64,000 nucleotides of DNA from Podospora pseudocomata (taxonomy: Eukaryota; Ascomycota; Sordariomycetes; Sordariales; Podosporaceae): positions 5,518,001-5,582,000 of the forward strand of contig NW_026946363.1 in NCBI RefSeq assembly GCF_035222375.1, read 5' to 3'. Shown piece after piece: positions 53,701-63,438 of the stretch. The notes beneath the pieces are model-generated. The model searched no databases. It saw only the letters and a program-made list of their open reading frames with translations, and was not told the origin of the DNA. Position 1 is the stretch's first letter. Every line of letters starts with the position of its first letter. The position numbers and the translations under genes were made by a program.

Positions 53701-55228
53701 GCAAGTGGGGAGGTCATGGGAGTCTGCGTGTGTCGAGGGGAAACGGCGGCTGAAGACAAGTGTTAGCTTCACAGCCGCTTGACAAGATAAATCAGCAAAG
53801 AAGAAGAGCCATACTGGGAAGCATAGTCTCCGTAAAATTGGCGAGCGGTCCTCGATGACAGCCCAAAGCTTTCCAAAAATCATTATCTGACGGGGCTGTT
53901 GGTTCAGGACAAAGTCCGCATGGATCATTGGAGTCACACTAAGACGGTCAGCGAACAAAGTACGAATCCTCAGTCGGCAGTAGCGCACTCACCCCCTTTT
54001 TCAAGACTTTACATCGAAGACATGGCCCGACCTCGCGGAGCAGCCGCAGCTCACCAATTGATTCCAACCGCGATTGCCCCACACGACTGCGCTTCAACGG
54101 TGGCAGCAAGGGATCGACCTCGGAATCGACTGACCCACGAGGGCCTGCCGGATGTTCGGGTACAAACGAATAGCTCCTTAGCGATTCGCGGTGGTCTTTT
54201 GCCGGAGGTTGACTGTTTGTTGCTATTGGCGCAAGCTGAATGTTGGGGCCTGGACGAGGTAGATACAAAGGAGATGGCTGCTTGCTGTAATCGGTGCTGT
54301 AAGTTCGGTTGGTCTTCTCGGGGAAGACAAGCGGTGGTGTGCCGCTGACTGAGAGACCCGAGTCTCTTTTTTGGAGAGAGACATGCTCTCTCGAGTGTTG
54401 ATCTCGGTCATCGTGAAGAGGATATCCGTAGATGTAGTGCATACACCTCTCATCCCAACACTTGTAGGAGTGGTGAGTCCGAAAAGCTAGAGGTACGCTA
54501 TCCCTCAACCTCATGGCAGACACAACTGGGTCGAAGCGGGCAACGTTCCTGTCCAGCCATGCAGCATACCCTTCCGGCGCTTGATCCCGAAAATAATGAT
54601 ACTTGAGGGTGTCAAGAAACCTAGGGTCCTGAAGGTCCACGCCTACCAGATAAAAAGTTCAAGTCAGCCCTCCGAGTAGGCAGAGCAATGGAGCCAGAGA
54701 CGTGACTTACCATGTTCGAGACAGGCTGCCTCGATGCATTCGCAGTTATACTGCAATGTCCGGGCCTCTTCTATTTCGGACAGGAGAGGGATTTTGTTGG
54801 ATAGTTCTGACGAAAGGTTGGTATTAGACGAGATAAGACTTGGAGCAACTTGACAACCCTGGGAGAAAAGAAGCCACGGTGGACGGGGATGAGGGTGGCT
54901 CACGGTTCTCGTCGGCATACGCGCGCAGTACACGATGCTTGTGCCGCAGCATTTCAAGCTCGACCTTGATATTGGGGCCATATTTCTGAGGAAGCAGGAC
55001 AGCTAGTTTGGCCTGAATTTCGGCCTGCTGATCCAGCAGGTGCTTGATGGTGGGATCCAACGACGGATCATACTGAGGCGCTGGATGAAGAGAGTGATGG
55101 GGGGCACCTCCAGCTCCAACAGGTGCGGCCAGGACAGACGACGGCGGTGGTGGTACTGAGAGCGAGTTGCGCTCGGGCCGAGACGAAGATGCCGGCAGCG
55201 GCAGCGGCGCGATATGGTCGGCGGCCAT
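50796..55228 (-). CDS. Zinc-finger transcription factor with Zn2Cys6-like cluster and C2H2 fingers
   Basis: Five exons, 55228-54904, 54806-54711, 54642-53993, 53938-53815 and 53749-50796, give 1382 residues with all phases consistent. The N-terminus is Pro/Ala-rich followed by a helix (HLLDQQAEIQAKLAVLL). A Cys-rich cluster, GPCLRCKVLKKG then CDSNDPCGLC, spans residues 348-384 with spacing C-x2-C-x6-C-x5-C-x2-C-x16-C. This is like a Gal4-type binuclear cluster, and an intron splits it between the second and third Cys. A helical middle region (about 410-700) resembles fungal regulator middle domains. C2H2-type fingers follow at about 812-840 (VYCTKCNEY.. with RRHNDAKH), about 1052-1135 (RCPHPECGRVF.., CPIETCEYH..) and about 1160-1187 (AKCSICQSQF). 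The tail is Ser/Pro/acidic. It is probably a nuclear DNA-binding regulator; the targets are unknown. Confidence 0.85.
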
Positions 55229-55627
55229 AGCGTCGGGCCCCCTCGGCGGCGGCGTCGGGGAAGGCTAGGGGTTGGACACGGGCGCAGCCACGGCACGGCA
55301 GTTGATGCCGAAGCGAGGCTCTCTGCTCTGTGCTCTTTCACAAACTGTGCTTAGGTTGTTCACACTAAACACCGAGCCGGAGGCCGGAAAATGCTCTCGG
55401 CGACCGTGTCGCGGAGGCGGAGGCGGTGGTGACGGCACCAGCAGCAGCGGGTGTTTATTCATCCACAGACGAGCTCCGATCAAGGCTCTTGGTGCGTCAA
55501 TGACAAAGGTTCTGGCGGGCCGGTTTGCGCAACATGGTAGGACGGTTGTGGCGGCGATTCAACGGCGCTGAGATGCATCACAAGGCCATAGTGCGCGCGG
55601 GCACGGTGGAAGGGTGAAATTAGCTCA

Positions 55628-55645
55628 GGGCAGGGCAGGGCAGGG
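55628..55645 (+). other. Putative G-quadruplex motif
   Basis: Four GGG runs are separated by exactly two bases each (GGGCAGGGCAGGGCAGGG), a perfect pentamer repeat and a strong G-quadruplex pattern. It lies about 400 bases upstream of the zinc-finger start codon. Confidence 0.65.
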
Positions 55646-56036
55646 CGAGGTGAAGCTGTGACTCTGTGAGAGAGAGGCAGGGCCTGGCAGCCTGATGGGT
55701 GATAGGTATCCGGAGAACTGGAAGACAGACGGGCTCGGGCTCGGACTCGGAGCTGTCAATGTCTGTCAAACGGAACCCAGGTAGAAGCTGTCAAGGACAG
55801 CCCAACGACCGAGTCGTTTTTTTGGCGATGGACACGCGCTGCTCCTCACTTGGGGTATTATTAAACCATAGTCAAAGGGTCAATTGGGGAAGTGGGGCGC
55901 AACATGGTCAAGTTGTTTTCCCTGTCGTCCAGGGACCTCTGTTTCTGCTACAGAAGGGCGAGGCGGCAGATTAGATAGCTTCCTTTTTCTAGCTGCCCTT
56001 TCTAGTCGCCGGTGCTAGCCAAGCCTTCCCCTAGAA

Positions 56037-56040
56037 TCTC

Positions 56041-56088
<48 letters not shown>

Positions 56089-56097
56089 TCTCTCTCC
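56037..56097. repeat. (CT)n microsatellite
   Basis: An almost pure CT dinucleotide run of about 60 bases, with a few interruptions, in non-coding DNA. CT/GA runs are common in fungal promoters and can bind GAGA-type factors. Confidence 0.9.
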
Positions 56098-58727
56098 TTC
56101 CTCTGATTCCTTTATCAACTGCACCTCTTGCTGCACCTGCTGCCCTTTGTGTAGCCCATCCCGTCTCCAGCTCACCCACACTTACAACTGTCCAAGCATA
56201 ACGCACGATTTCGTCTCGCAGCCCGCCCTCTCCGCACGAGGGGAACTCTTGAGACTGGACGCCTCAAAGCCCCGCCAGGGTAAGCTAGGGCTTGAGCTCT
56301 CGGTGCTTTTCCGGGGTTGGAATAGCCTGGATGCGATGCAGAGCCGGGGTCCAGAAGACCGTTGGAACATGAGCTGACCTGTGTGACGGAATTTCCAGTT
56401 CACCTCCTTCTTGTCTTCCAGGTTCTCGTTTCTTTTCTTAGGCCTCCCCCCCGCGCGCCGTTGCATTTATCTCCATCCTACCGGCGAATCCCAGGCTGGA
56501 TGGACGGACTATCAGATCAGACCTGCTTGAGACACCCGTCATCACTGGCAACAGACAAGACGGTGTATGCAAGGCTCTCTCTCTCGAGTGAGGGTCTCGA
56601 AGCGATGTCGCGGCACGTCTGGCTGGTCCGGCGGGAGGAGAGCAAGAGGAGGTAGGTCGGGTACTCTATATGTCACGCACTCCGCGCCGCGGTACATGGC
56701 ATGTAATCCCATGTAGGGGTGTATGTGCTAACCAATCTAGAAGCCGAACGGCATCCTGTGGCCGCGATGCAGGTGGTATCTTTTGCCGACATGAGAATAC
56801 CACCTCGATGCCCGCCCGTCCACTTGCTGCTCTCAGGAAGGAAGACGGTGGTGTCGCCCGCAGCTGGCCCGTCAGCGGATTCGATTGTCTCGTTCGTCCC
56901 TCGCAAGGCTTGCATGCCAGCCCCTTCGTGCAGATTGGGGTTGCTACGATGACAGTCATATCGCGCGATAGCAACTGCCAGCACCTACTCCGCATCTCCA
57001 GGCAATAGTCTCCCAGCATACAGGCAACGTTAAGTCAACCTTCTTTCGTCCAAGCCACGGTTCCCCAGTTTCTTGACTCAGGTTGACATTGGGCAATGTA
57101 TCTTGGCCAGTGCTTATTGCGCCATCATGTTGCTTGCATCATGGGAATCCTGGTGCCGGCCCCCAGGCCCGCATTTCTCCCCTCAGCAACGTCCGCTCTG
57201 CTGCTTGTTTTCGCTCCGAGAGCCGCAGCGCCTGGTCTTTGGGCTCCACGTTTTTCAACGGCGTGACATCGGGTGGGTGCTGCGAGGGGAGAGTCGCCTG
57301 GCGTTTGCAGCTCTTGCAGCGCTGAGAGGTCTGTCCCACGAACCGGCTGTCACCAACGCTTTTCTTTTCCTGCAACCCAGGTCCACTTTATTTCTTGAAG
57401 AATCAGGGTGTTCGACCCTCGCTTCCAGATTCAATCCCGTTCGTCAACCTTGACGTCGTCGCCGGCAACACCCGGTTCTCCAGCATGTCATCCTGCCAAA
57501 CTGTGCCAGGTACGGGCCGATGGCAGGTAACTGACGAAGAGTGAGGCGGGTGGGGTAAGGACCTAGTCCGTATCGCCGTGTCTCTCTTTCGTTGGAGTGA
57601 CTGGACAATGGATGGTCCGGTCAATTTATGTGATGGGAAACTTGCAGCGTGCTTGAGCAGTGTAACGCATGGCACCGGCAGCGGCACCGTCAGTGCAGAG
57701 CATGGCTCACGAGTGGAATGGGAAGAGACAGTCGAGACATCACCTCCTATCGAGGCTTGCGCAGCATTGATCGGAGCTTCACCGTCCCTCTACCTGCTAC
57801 TGGCAGACCGGACAGCCGACAAAGAGGCGGCTGCTCCGATGTTCCGAGTTGGGAAGGACCCCCTAGAAGTCACTAGATTGTGTGCGTTGGTTGCAGCAGC
57901 ACATGGGCCCTCCTCGATGAGAGGCTCGCCGAATCGCTGCTATCTACCACCCTCCACCACAAACCAAGGAGTTGAAGCCCTTATCATTCAATGGGGCAAG
58001 CCCCCCGCCTCAATGCTCTAGCCGCCCGCTCATGGCCGCTCATACCCCCTTGCTCTTATTGCCCAGCCACAAACCAGTCGTCACCAGTTGTGCTTCTGTG
58101 GCACAAGCTTTCCCCTCACCCCTCTTTCCCCTCCTCAGTCAGGCCTCCCAAGCTTCCAGTGCACAGCCTGTCCGATTTGGGGATAGAACCATCCGCCTGT
58201 CTTTCAGCTTTCCCCAGCTGGGTCGCCCTATGCCCCCTCGTAGAACTCTTGCCAAGCATCTGACCTTTGATCATAGTTCACGCGCGCCTGGGCCGGTAAT
58301 GACGAGCCTGATGGCTGGTACCTTCCACTGTGGCTGGTGTATTGGGAGATGACGGTCCTGTAGCAGCCGAACAGCCCCTTTCCCCCGTAATGGGAAGCGA
58401 TGGCGTCGTCGACGAGGCATTCGAAGCCCGTGCCACCACCATCAGACTGGTTTGTATGAGCCTGAGGACGCGCTGGAGGGCAATAGTCCCTGGTCGACGT
58501 TCAGGAAAGCTACCAGGCCATTCCCCTTTGGCGTCAGGCTGGCGGTGTGTCCGTAATTGCTATGGTTGCGGGTTGACGTAGTAGCAGTGAGCAAGTTGCT
58601 GATGATGCAGAATAAAAGAATGTGCTTCCCCTTGGTCTTCACCTCTGTTCATTACATTCGTTCTTCACACTATCGTCACATCAGCATTCAACCAATTTAT
58701 GGTTTACATCAACCCTTACCACCCACC

Positions 58728-59285
58728 ATGGATACCTTCCAATTTCTCCTCTGGCTTCCAGCCAGCCCCCTCAACCTCGCCCTCCTCGTCCTGGTAGCCA
58801 TTCTTGTCAGCATCCTGGTTACCTTTTACACCACCAAGCAACACTACCAGAACTCGACATTGATCACCACCACTACTGCCACCACCACCACCAGACAACA
58901 GACCCCAAAGAATCACCAGCCGCAACTCCCTGCTACCATCCTCGAGACAAGACAACAACTCGTCCAGGAGTCACTACCCCCCGCCGAGCAGCCCAGAGCA
59001 GCAGTTCAGGAACAGCCCACGGCAACGCAGCCGATCCCAATCTCCATCCCGATATCACCAGTAGGCTGGCGCAACTCCTTCGGTCCTACCATGATGCACC
59101 CCTCCAAGAGGGATTCGCTCGTGAGCTCGGTCGGCGCAAGAAAGGGGAGCTACTGCGCTAGGTGCTCCTCCTGGCCGGTGTCGGATTGGGACGGCAGCGG
59201 CAGCGGCAGCGGTTCTGAGGGGGAGGTGGTGGGGGGGAGTTTTGGGACGGAGGTGACGTTTGGGTTTATGGGGGCTCATCTTTGA
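58728..59285 (+). CDS. Small single-pass membrane protein, uncharacterised
   Basis: A single exon encodes 185 residues from an ATG in good context (CACCATGG). A membrane helix sits at about 14-36 (LNLALLVLVAILVSILVTF). Next is a Thr-rich and Gln/Pro-rich region, then a polar C-terminal part with a CARC pair and a Gly/Ser-rich run (GSGSGSGSEGE), ending FGFMGAHL. I recognise no family. The frame is open upstream, but no better ATG is seen and the leader is non-coding in character. The stop codon TGA is the first element of a long GAGGT minisatellite that forms the start of the 3' UTR. It may be a lineage-restricted protein; expression is unproven. Confidence 0.6.
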   Translation: MDTFQFLLWLPASPLNLALLVLVAILVSILVTFYTTKQHYQNSTLITTTTATTTTRQQTPKNHQPQLPATILETRQQLVQESLPPAEQPRAAVQEQPTATQPIPISIPISPVGWRNSFGPTMMHPSKRDSLVSSVGARKGSYCARCSSWPVSDWDGSGSGSGSEGEVVGGSFGTEVTFGFMGAHL

Positions 59286-59366
59286 GGTGAGGTGAGGTGA
59301 GGTGAGGTGAGGTGAGGTGAGGTGAGGTGAGGTGAGGTGAGGTGAGGTGAGGTGAGGTGAGGTGAG
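59284..59366. repeat. GAGGT pentanucleotide minisatellite
   Basis: About 16 near-perfect tandem copies of GAGGT begin inside the stop codon of the small membrane-protein gene. Each junction reads AGGTGAG, the consensus 5' splice site. The reverse strand reads as a spurious poly-(LTSPH) frame. Confidence 0.95.
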
Positions 59367-60360
59367 ATGAGGTGGTGAAGGGGGGAAGGGCGGGGAAGAA
59401 GGGAGGGAGCGATGGGGAAGAAAAGAGGCAGAGGGAAGGCGAAGGGGAGAGAAAAAGTAAAACATCAAAAAAAAAAATAAATGAAAAAAATTGAAAAAGA
59501 TACAAGGACAAAAAAAGGGTCGATGGGCCCAAGGAAAAAAAAGAAAGGAAAAATAAAAAAAAAAAATAAAGAAAGAGAATAAAAAATGAAACAAAAGGAA
59601 GGAAAAGGGGGGAAGGGAAATACACGAAACTGGGAGGGAAGGGGGTGAATAACACAACGCGTTTGCGAAGGGAGGATAGATCATTGCTCGATTCATTGTT
59701 CGATTCATTGCTCTCTTGTTTGGTACAAAGGAGGACGGGGAAAAGTTTGGGTTTTGGCTTCTCTTGATAGATTTGGGTTTTTCTTTCTGGTTGGATTTCT
59801 ATGGCGGGGGATGGGGCAATGATGATGGGCCTGGTGATGAGCTGTCATGAGGAACGGTGATGAGCTGTCATGAGGAATGGTGATGAGCCAGGCATTTTTT
59901 GATCTGGTTTCGAGCGAGCATACTCAATTGGCCTCCAACACTGAACCAAGACGGATCGTGGTTAGGATGTTTATTTACGTTATAGAGAGAGAGAGCATCA
60001 TGACATCAAAGTCCGTTGATGAGAGGGTAAGGGAATGTGATGTGACCACCGGATTCTAGTGGATGGTTTGATCATCATGTCTAGCATGACACATCCATAA
60101 AGGCGGACACACAGAACACATGACCGGTGGCAAGAGCAGTGCAGATGAATAAATCGCCCCCAATATTATTATATAATTCTCATCATCATCATCCCCAAAC
60201 AATATGTGTAGCAGGTATATATATATATGTATGTACATCTGAACAAAGTAAAATCCTCGTCTGTGACCGACGATAATATGTCCACGATGATGTCCAATCA
60301 TCACTTTCGTCCCTTCATGAACCCAACCCGTCCAACTCCACCCATCATCACATCATGCAC
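59286..60360. other. Convergent 3' region with minisatellite and purine-rich blocks
   Basis: After the GAGGT array come a G-rich quadruplex-like stretch (59380-59407), an A/G-rich low-complexity block (about 59400-59640) and a 23-base tandem duplication (59833-59878). It lies between two gene 3' ends. No gene is recognised. Confidence 0.55.
59833..59878. repeat. 23-bp tandem duplication
   Basis: Two copies of a 23-base unit beginning GGTGATGAGCTGTCATGAGG (59833-59855 and 59856-59878) differ only at the last base. A partial third copy follows. Confidence 0.9.
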
Positions 60361-63300
60361 TCAATACAAGCTCTCGGTATCCAAGCAAATTCTGATGCTC
60401 CCACTCCGATCCAACTCATTCAACTCATCCGCAAATTCCACCTTGGGCTTAGGAACCGGCTTCCTCGCATACCCCTTCAAACACCTAAACAAGCTCCCCT
60501 TCGCCCTCCCCTCCTCAACAACAGCGCTAACATCAGCAATCATCTTCCCCGCCTCCTTCATCGCCTTCCCAGGCGTAACCGTATCCGCCAACCTCAACTC
60601 CCCCGCCGCCCTCTCCATCTCCGCCCTCAACAGCCACTTCTCCCAACTCCACCCCGCAACCAACCCCGTAACAGCAGCAATATTATCGCTCGACCCGCTC
60701 ACCACCGCCTCCATCCGAAGAACCTCCCTCTCCTCCCCGCCCGCCTCCTCCCGACCGACACTCACCACCGGCTTGGGCAGCTTCTTGGGTCCCACCGGCA
60801 TAGCAACCCACGCCCTCCTCACATCCTCGAAACCGGCCTTGTCAAGCCTCGAGATGAAGTTCTTTGTCGGGCGGGCGTCATATCCCAGAGTCTGCAGCGC
60901 GAACCCAAACTCGACCGCCTTGGCGTTGCCCAACTCTCCCGCGTTGATGATGTCGGCATCCAAGAGGTTGAACTCGATGTAGCCTCCTGGCTTGAGGACA
61001 CGCATGCACTCGGCCAGACAGGCGTCCCACTCGTCCACCCCGTTCTCGCCCGACATCTTCAGCACAGCATGGAGCTCACGAGCGGAGATGAGATCGAACT
61101 GGTTGTCCGCAAAGGGAAGCTTGGTCAACCTCTCCACCGCGACCTGCCTATGGTTGGGAGGGCCACGGATGTTGGAGTTGGACAGTTGACGGATGGCCTT
61201 GGTTGTGACAGTATAAATCTTGCAGTTGGGGAACTGGAGGGCAGCATGCCAGGCCCAGTCGCAGGCGCCCTGGCCGCCGAGATCAAGGATTCTAGCCCGG
61301 TCACGGGGGAGGCCATTGCTGCCTGTGCCAGGGGCAAAGGTGGACTGACGAGCGAGGCGCTTGCCGACGGGAGCAGAAACAAGCCTGCCACCGTTGAGCT
61401 GCTTGGTGGCGGCGACGTGCCAAGCGGACATGTGCATCTGGCTGAGGGCGTCAGCTTCCTTGTCGGCGCGGAGCTTCTCAGGGTCGTCAATGAGGTTGTC
61501 ATCGCCGCGGACAACGTTGGTGCTCATGCGCTTCTTGGCGGACTGAGGGACGACGGAGAGCTGGTACTTTCCGAGGAGCTGGTTGCGGTGGGCATCTCTG
61601 AGGGAAATGCGCTGGGCCTGAAGAGCCTCGAAGCGGGGCTGACGGTGGACAAAGGCGTCGGTGTGGCAGGAGCGGACGGTGAAGTCGGTGAAGGCGCGAT
61701 AGTAAGCCGACTCCTGACGGAGGAGCTTGGGTGGGAGCTTCTTGGGGGGTTGAGGGAAGTTGTCCAGGGGAAGGGCGGAGAAGCGGACGGACTTGGACTT
61801 CTTCAGGGGCACCTCTTCGGTAGCCTCAACCTTGAGCTCCTCGACCTTGTCCTCGGCCTCGGACTCGTGCTCAGAAGCCTCAGATTCTTGCTCCTCGGCC
61901 TCATCAGAGAAGCCGGCAACACCTTGAAGGTAGGCGCGCTGAGCCATGAGCCACATCTGGGTGCGGCCAGCATGGGAGACGACATTCTCCTCTTGCTTGG
62001 CGACATAGTCACGGTCAAGCTCGGCAATGATCTCAGTAACAACGATTGGTGAGCTGGGCTCGCCAACAGCGGTCTCGGAAGCAGTGGCCTCAGACTGTCT
62101 AGGAGTGGGTGGAATTCTAATAGCAGTAAGAGGAACTGGGGTAGGCTCAATGCGAATGGCTGTCGGGAGGTCCTCCTGGCCCTGGGTCTCGGGGAACTCA
62201 ACAACACGCTCGATGATGGCTGATGGCAGGTTGTCGAGGTGCAGTGGCCTGGGTGGTGGGGGAGGAACTCTGTCGCGGCTCCATGGAATCTTGTAAAAAT
62301 TCTCAGCGGTTGTAGAAGTAGGAGGTTGGCCCTCATCGGTTTCCTCGGTGTTCTTCTCAGCGTGCCATGTTTGCCGGCTGGCAGACGAGAGCTCAGAAAA
62401 GAAGCCACCTGGGGATGGAATCTCGAGCTTGCTGAGATCAGCAAGAGACAGGCGGGCTGCTGATGGGGCCCGGTTCAAGTTGGTCATGATGCGGGGAGGC
62501 TGTCTGCGGGTTTGAGCCATCTCTTGTGGCACCTCAATAACCTGAGTGGGTTGCTCAGCAAACGCTGATTCGTCACCAGCGAGGGCCTGGAGAGTCTCGA
62601 GAGCACCAGGCTGGAGACGAACTCCGGACCACTCCTCACCGGCACCATACTCAGAACCAACCACAGGAGTGGGTGGTGCTGACATGGCGGCCATTTCCTC
62701 CGAGTTGATGCTGCCGTCGAGAGATGGTGGGGCAGAGACGCGGGGAGTATCTTGTCTTTGCCTCAGTTCCATAAGTGACATGATAGCTGGTGACATGGCA
62801 ACAGCGGATGGCGGTGTTGGTGGGATGGGCGACAAAACCTTCTTCGCGGCTTGCTGGGCTTCCTCTGGGATCACAAGAGGGGTCAATGACCGGCGAAACT
62901 CAAGGGAGGCCCTGGATGATCTCTTGAGGTTCCTTGAACTCCTTGAGCTCCGGGTGGAGCTCCGTTGCCGGCCGATACCGTTTGCCTGAAGACGCTGCTT
63001 TCGTCGGATCTCGTCATCGGACACATCGTACAGATCATCAAACTCGGTGACATCGGTCATGATACTCTCTCGGTTGTTGCTGTTGTGGTTCCACTGGAAG
63101 GATGGGTTTGATGATGAAGCTTCGGAGCTGACGTCGTCATTATCGAGCTCGGGCTCGCTCTCGTTAGTTGCCTGGGAGAGGACTGATGGTGTAGCTGGCA
63201 GGATCGGGGCGGCCAGAAAGTGCATTCCTCTTGGTGTGGGGAAGTGGTCGCTCATGGGGGAAAGCCACTGTTCAATCTTCTCAACCGAAGGCCCGTTCCT

Positions 63301-63438
63301 TCTCCTCCTCGAGGCGAACGAGTCTCTCGAGTGCTCTGGCTCCTCCATTATAGGATTAAGTGTCCGCGCCGGCCTCCGCCGACCCTGCGGGGAGGGTGGC
63401 CGGTACGCAACCTGGGGCAGCAAAACTTGGTCGGACAT
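60361..63438 (-). CDS. Large protein with C-terminal SAM-dependent methyltransferase domain
   Basis: A single exon from the ATG at 63438 (MSDQVLLPQVAYRPPSPQGR) gives 1025 residues. The first 600 residues are disordered and Ser/Pro/Glu-rich, with basic clusters near the N-terminus (GRRRPAR, SRRRRNG). The class I methyltransferase fold begins near residue 715 with ARILDLGGQGACDWAW (motif I, GxG), followed by IYTVTTKAI (acidic loop weak), LPFADNQFDLISAREL (motif III-like) and CMRVLKPGGYIEFNLL (post-motif sheet typical of type 11 enzymes). A C-terminal part continues to DELNELDRSGSIRICLDTE. I cannot assign a substrate; similar long fungal proteins are annotated only by the domain. It is convergent with the small membrane-protein gene. 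Confidence 0.82.
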   Translation of the reverse strand: MSDQVLLPQVAYRPPSPQGRRRPARTLNPIMEEPEHSRDSFASRRRRNGPSVEKIEQWLSPMSDHFPTPRGMHFLAAPILPATPSVLSQATNESEPELDNDDVSSEASSSNPSFQWNHNSNNRESIMTDVTEFDDLYDVSDDEIRRKQRLQANGIGRQRSSTRSSRSSRNLKRSSRASLEFRRSLTPLVIPEEAQQAAKKVLSPIPPTPPSAVAMSPAIMSLMELRQRQDTPRVSAPPSLDGSINSEEMAAMSAPPTPVVGSEYGAGEEWSGVRLQPGALETLQALAGDESAFAEQPTQVIEVPQEMAQTRRQPPRIMTNLNRAPSAARLSLADLSKLEIPSPGGFFSELSSASRQTWHAEKNTEETDEGQPPTSTTAENFYKIPWSRDRVPPPPPRPLHLDNLPSAIIERVVEFPETQGQEDLPTAIRIEPTPVPLTAIRIPPTPRQSEATASETAVGEPSSPIVVTEIIAELDRDYVAKQEENVVSHAGRTQMWLMAQRAYLQGVAGFSDEAEEQESEASEHESEAEDKVEELKVEATEEVPLKKSKSVRFSALPLDNFPQPPKKLPPKLLRQESAYYRAFTDFTVRSCHTDAFVHRQPRFEALQAQRISLRDAHRNQLLGKYQLSVVPQSAKKRMSTNVVRGDDNLIDDPEKLRADKEADALSQMHMSAWHVAATKQLNGGRLVSAPVGKRLARQSTFAPGTGSNGLPRDRARILDLGGQGACDWAWHAALQFPNCKIYTVTTKAIRQLSNSNIRGPPNHRQVAVERLTKLPFADNQFDLISARELHAVLKMSGENGVDEWDACLAECMRVLKPGGYIEFNLLDADIINAGELGNAKAVEFGFALQTLGYDARPTKNFISRLDKAGFEDVRRAWVAMPVGPKKLPKPVVSVGREEAGGEEREVLRMEAVVSGSSDNIAAVTGLVAGWSWEKWLLRAEMERAAGELRLADTVTPGKAMKEAGKMIADVSAVVEEGRAKGSLFRCLKGYARKPVPKPKVEFADELNELDRSGSIRICLDTESLY

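Larger units (their letters stand above)
55229..58727. other. 3.5-kb gene-free divergent region
   Basis: This lies between the start of the zinc-finger gene (minus) and the start of a small membrane-protein gene (plus), so it probably contains two promoters. It contains a G-quadruplex motif (55628-55645), a CT microsatellite (56037-56097) and several 60-150-codon frames without family resemblance. A non-coding transcript is possible but unsupported. Confidence 0.5.

Noticed and set aside
57408-57424. B-box-like hairpin AGGGTGTTCGACCCT
   Set aside because: No A box within a plausible distance upstream and no T-run terminator; most likely chance.
59055-59708. Minus-strand frame with repeated LTSPH
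   Set aside because: Translation of the GAGGT minisatellite on the reverse strand; it is antisense to the small membrane-protein gene.
60355-62052. 565-codon plus-strand frame opposite the methyltransferase gene
   Set aside because: Antisense shadow; the minus strand carries a recognisable methyltransferase domain and consistent disorder pattern.
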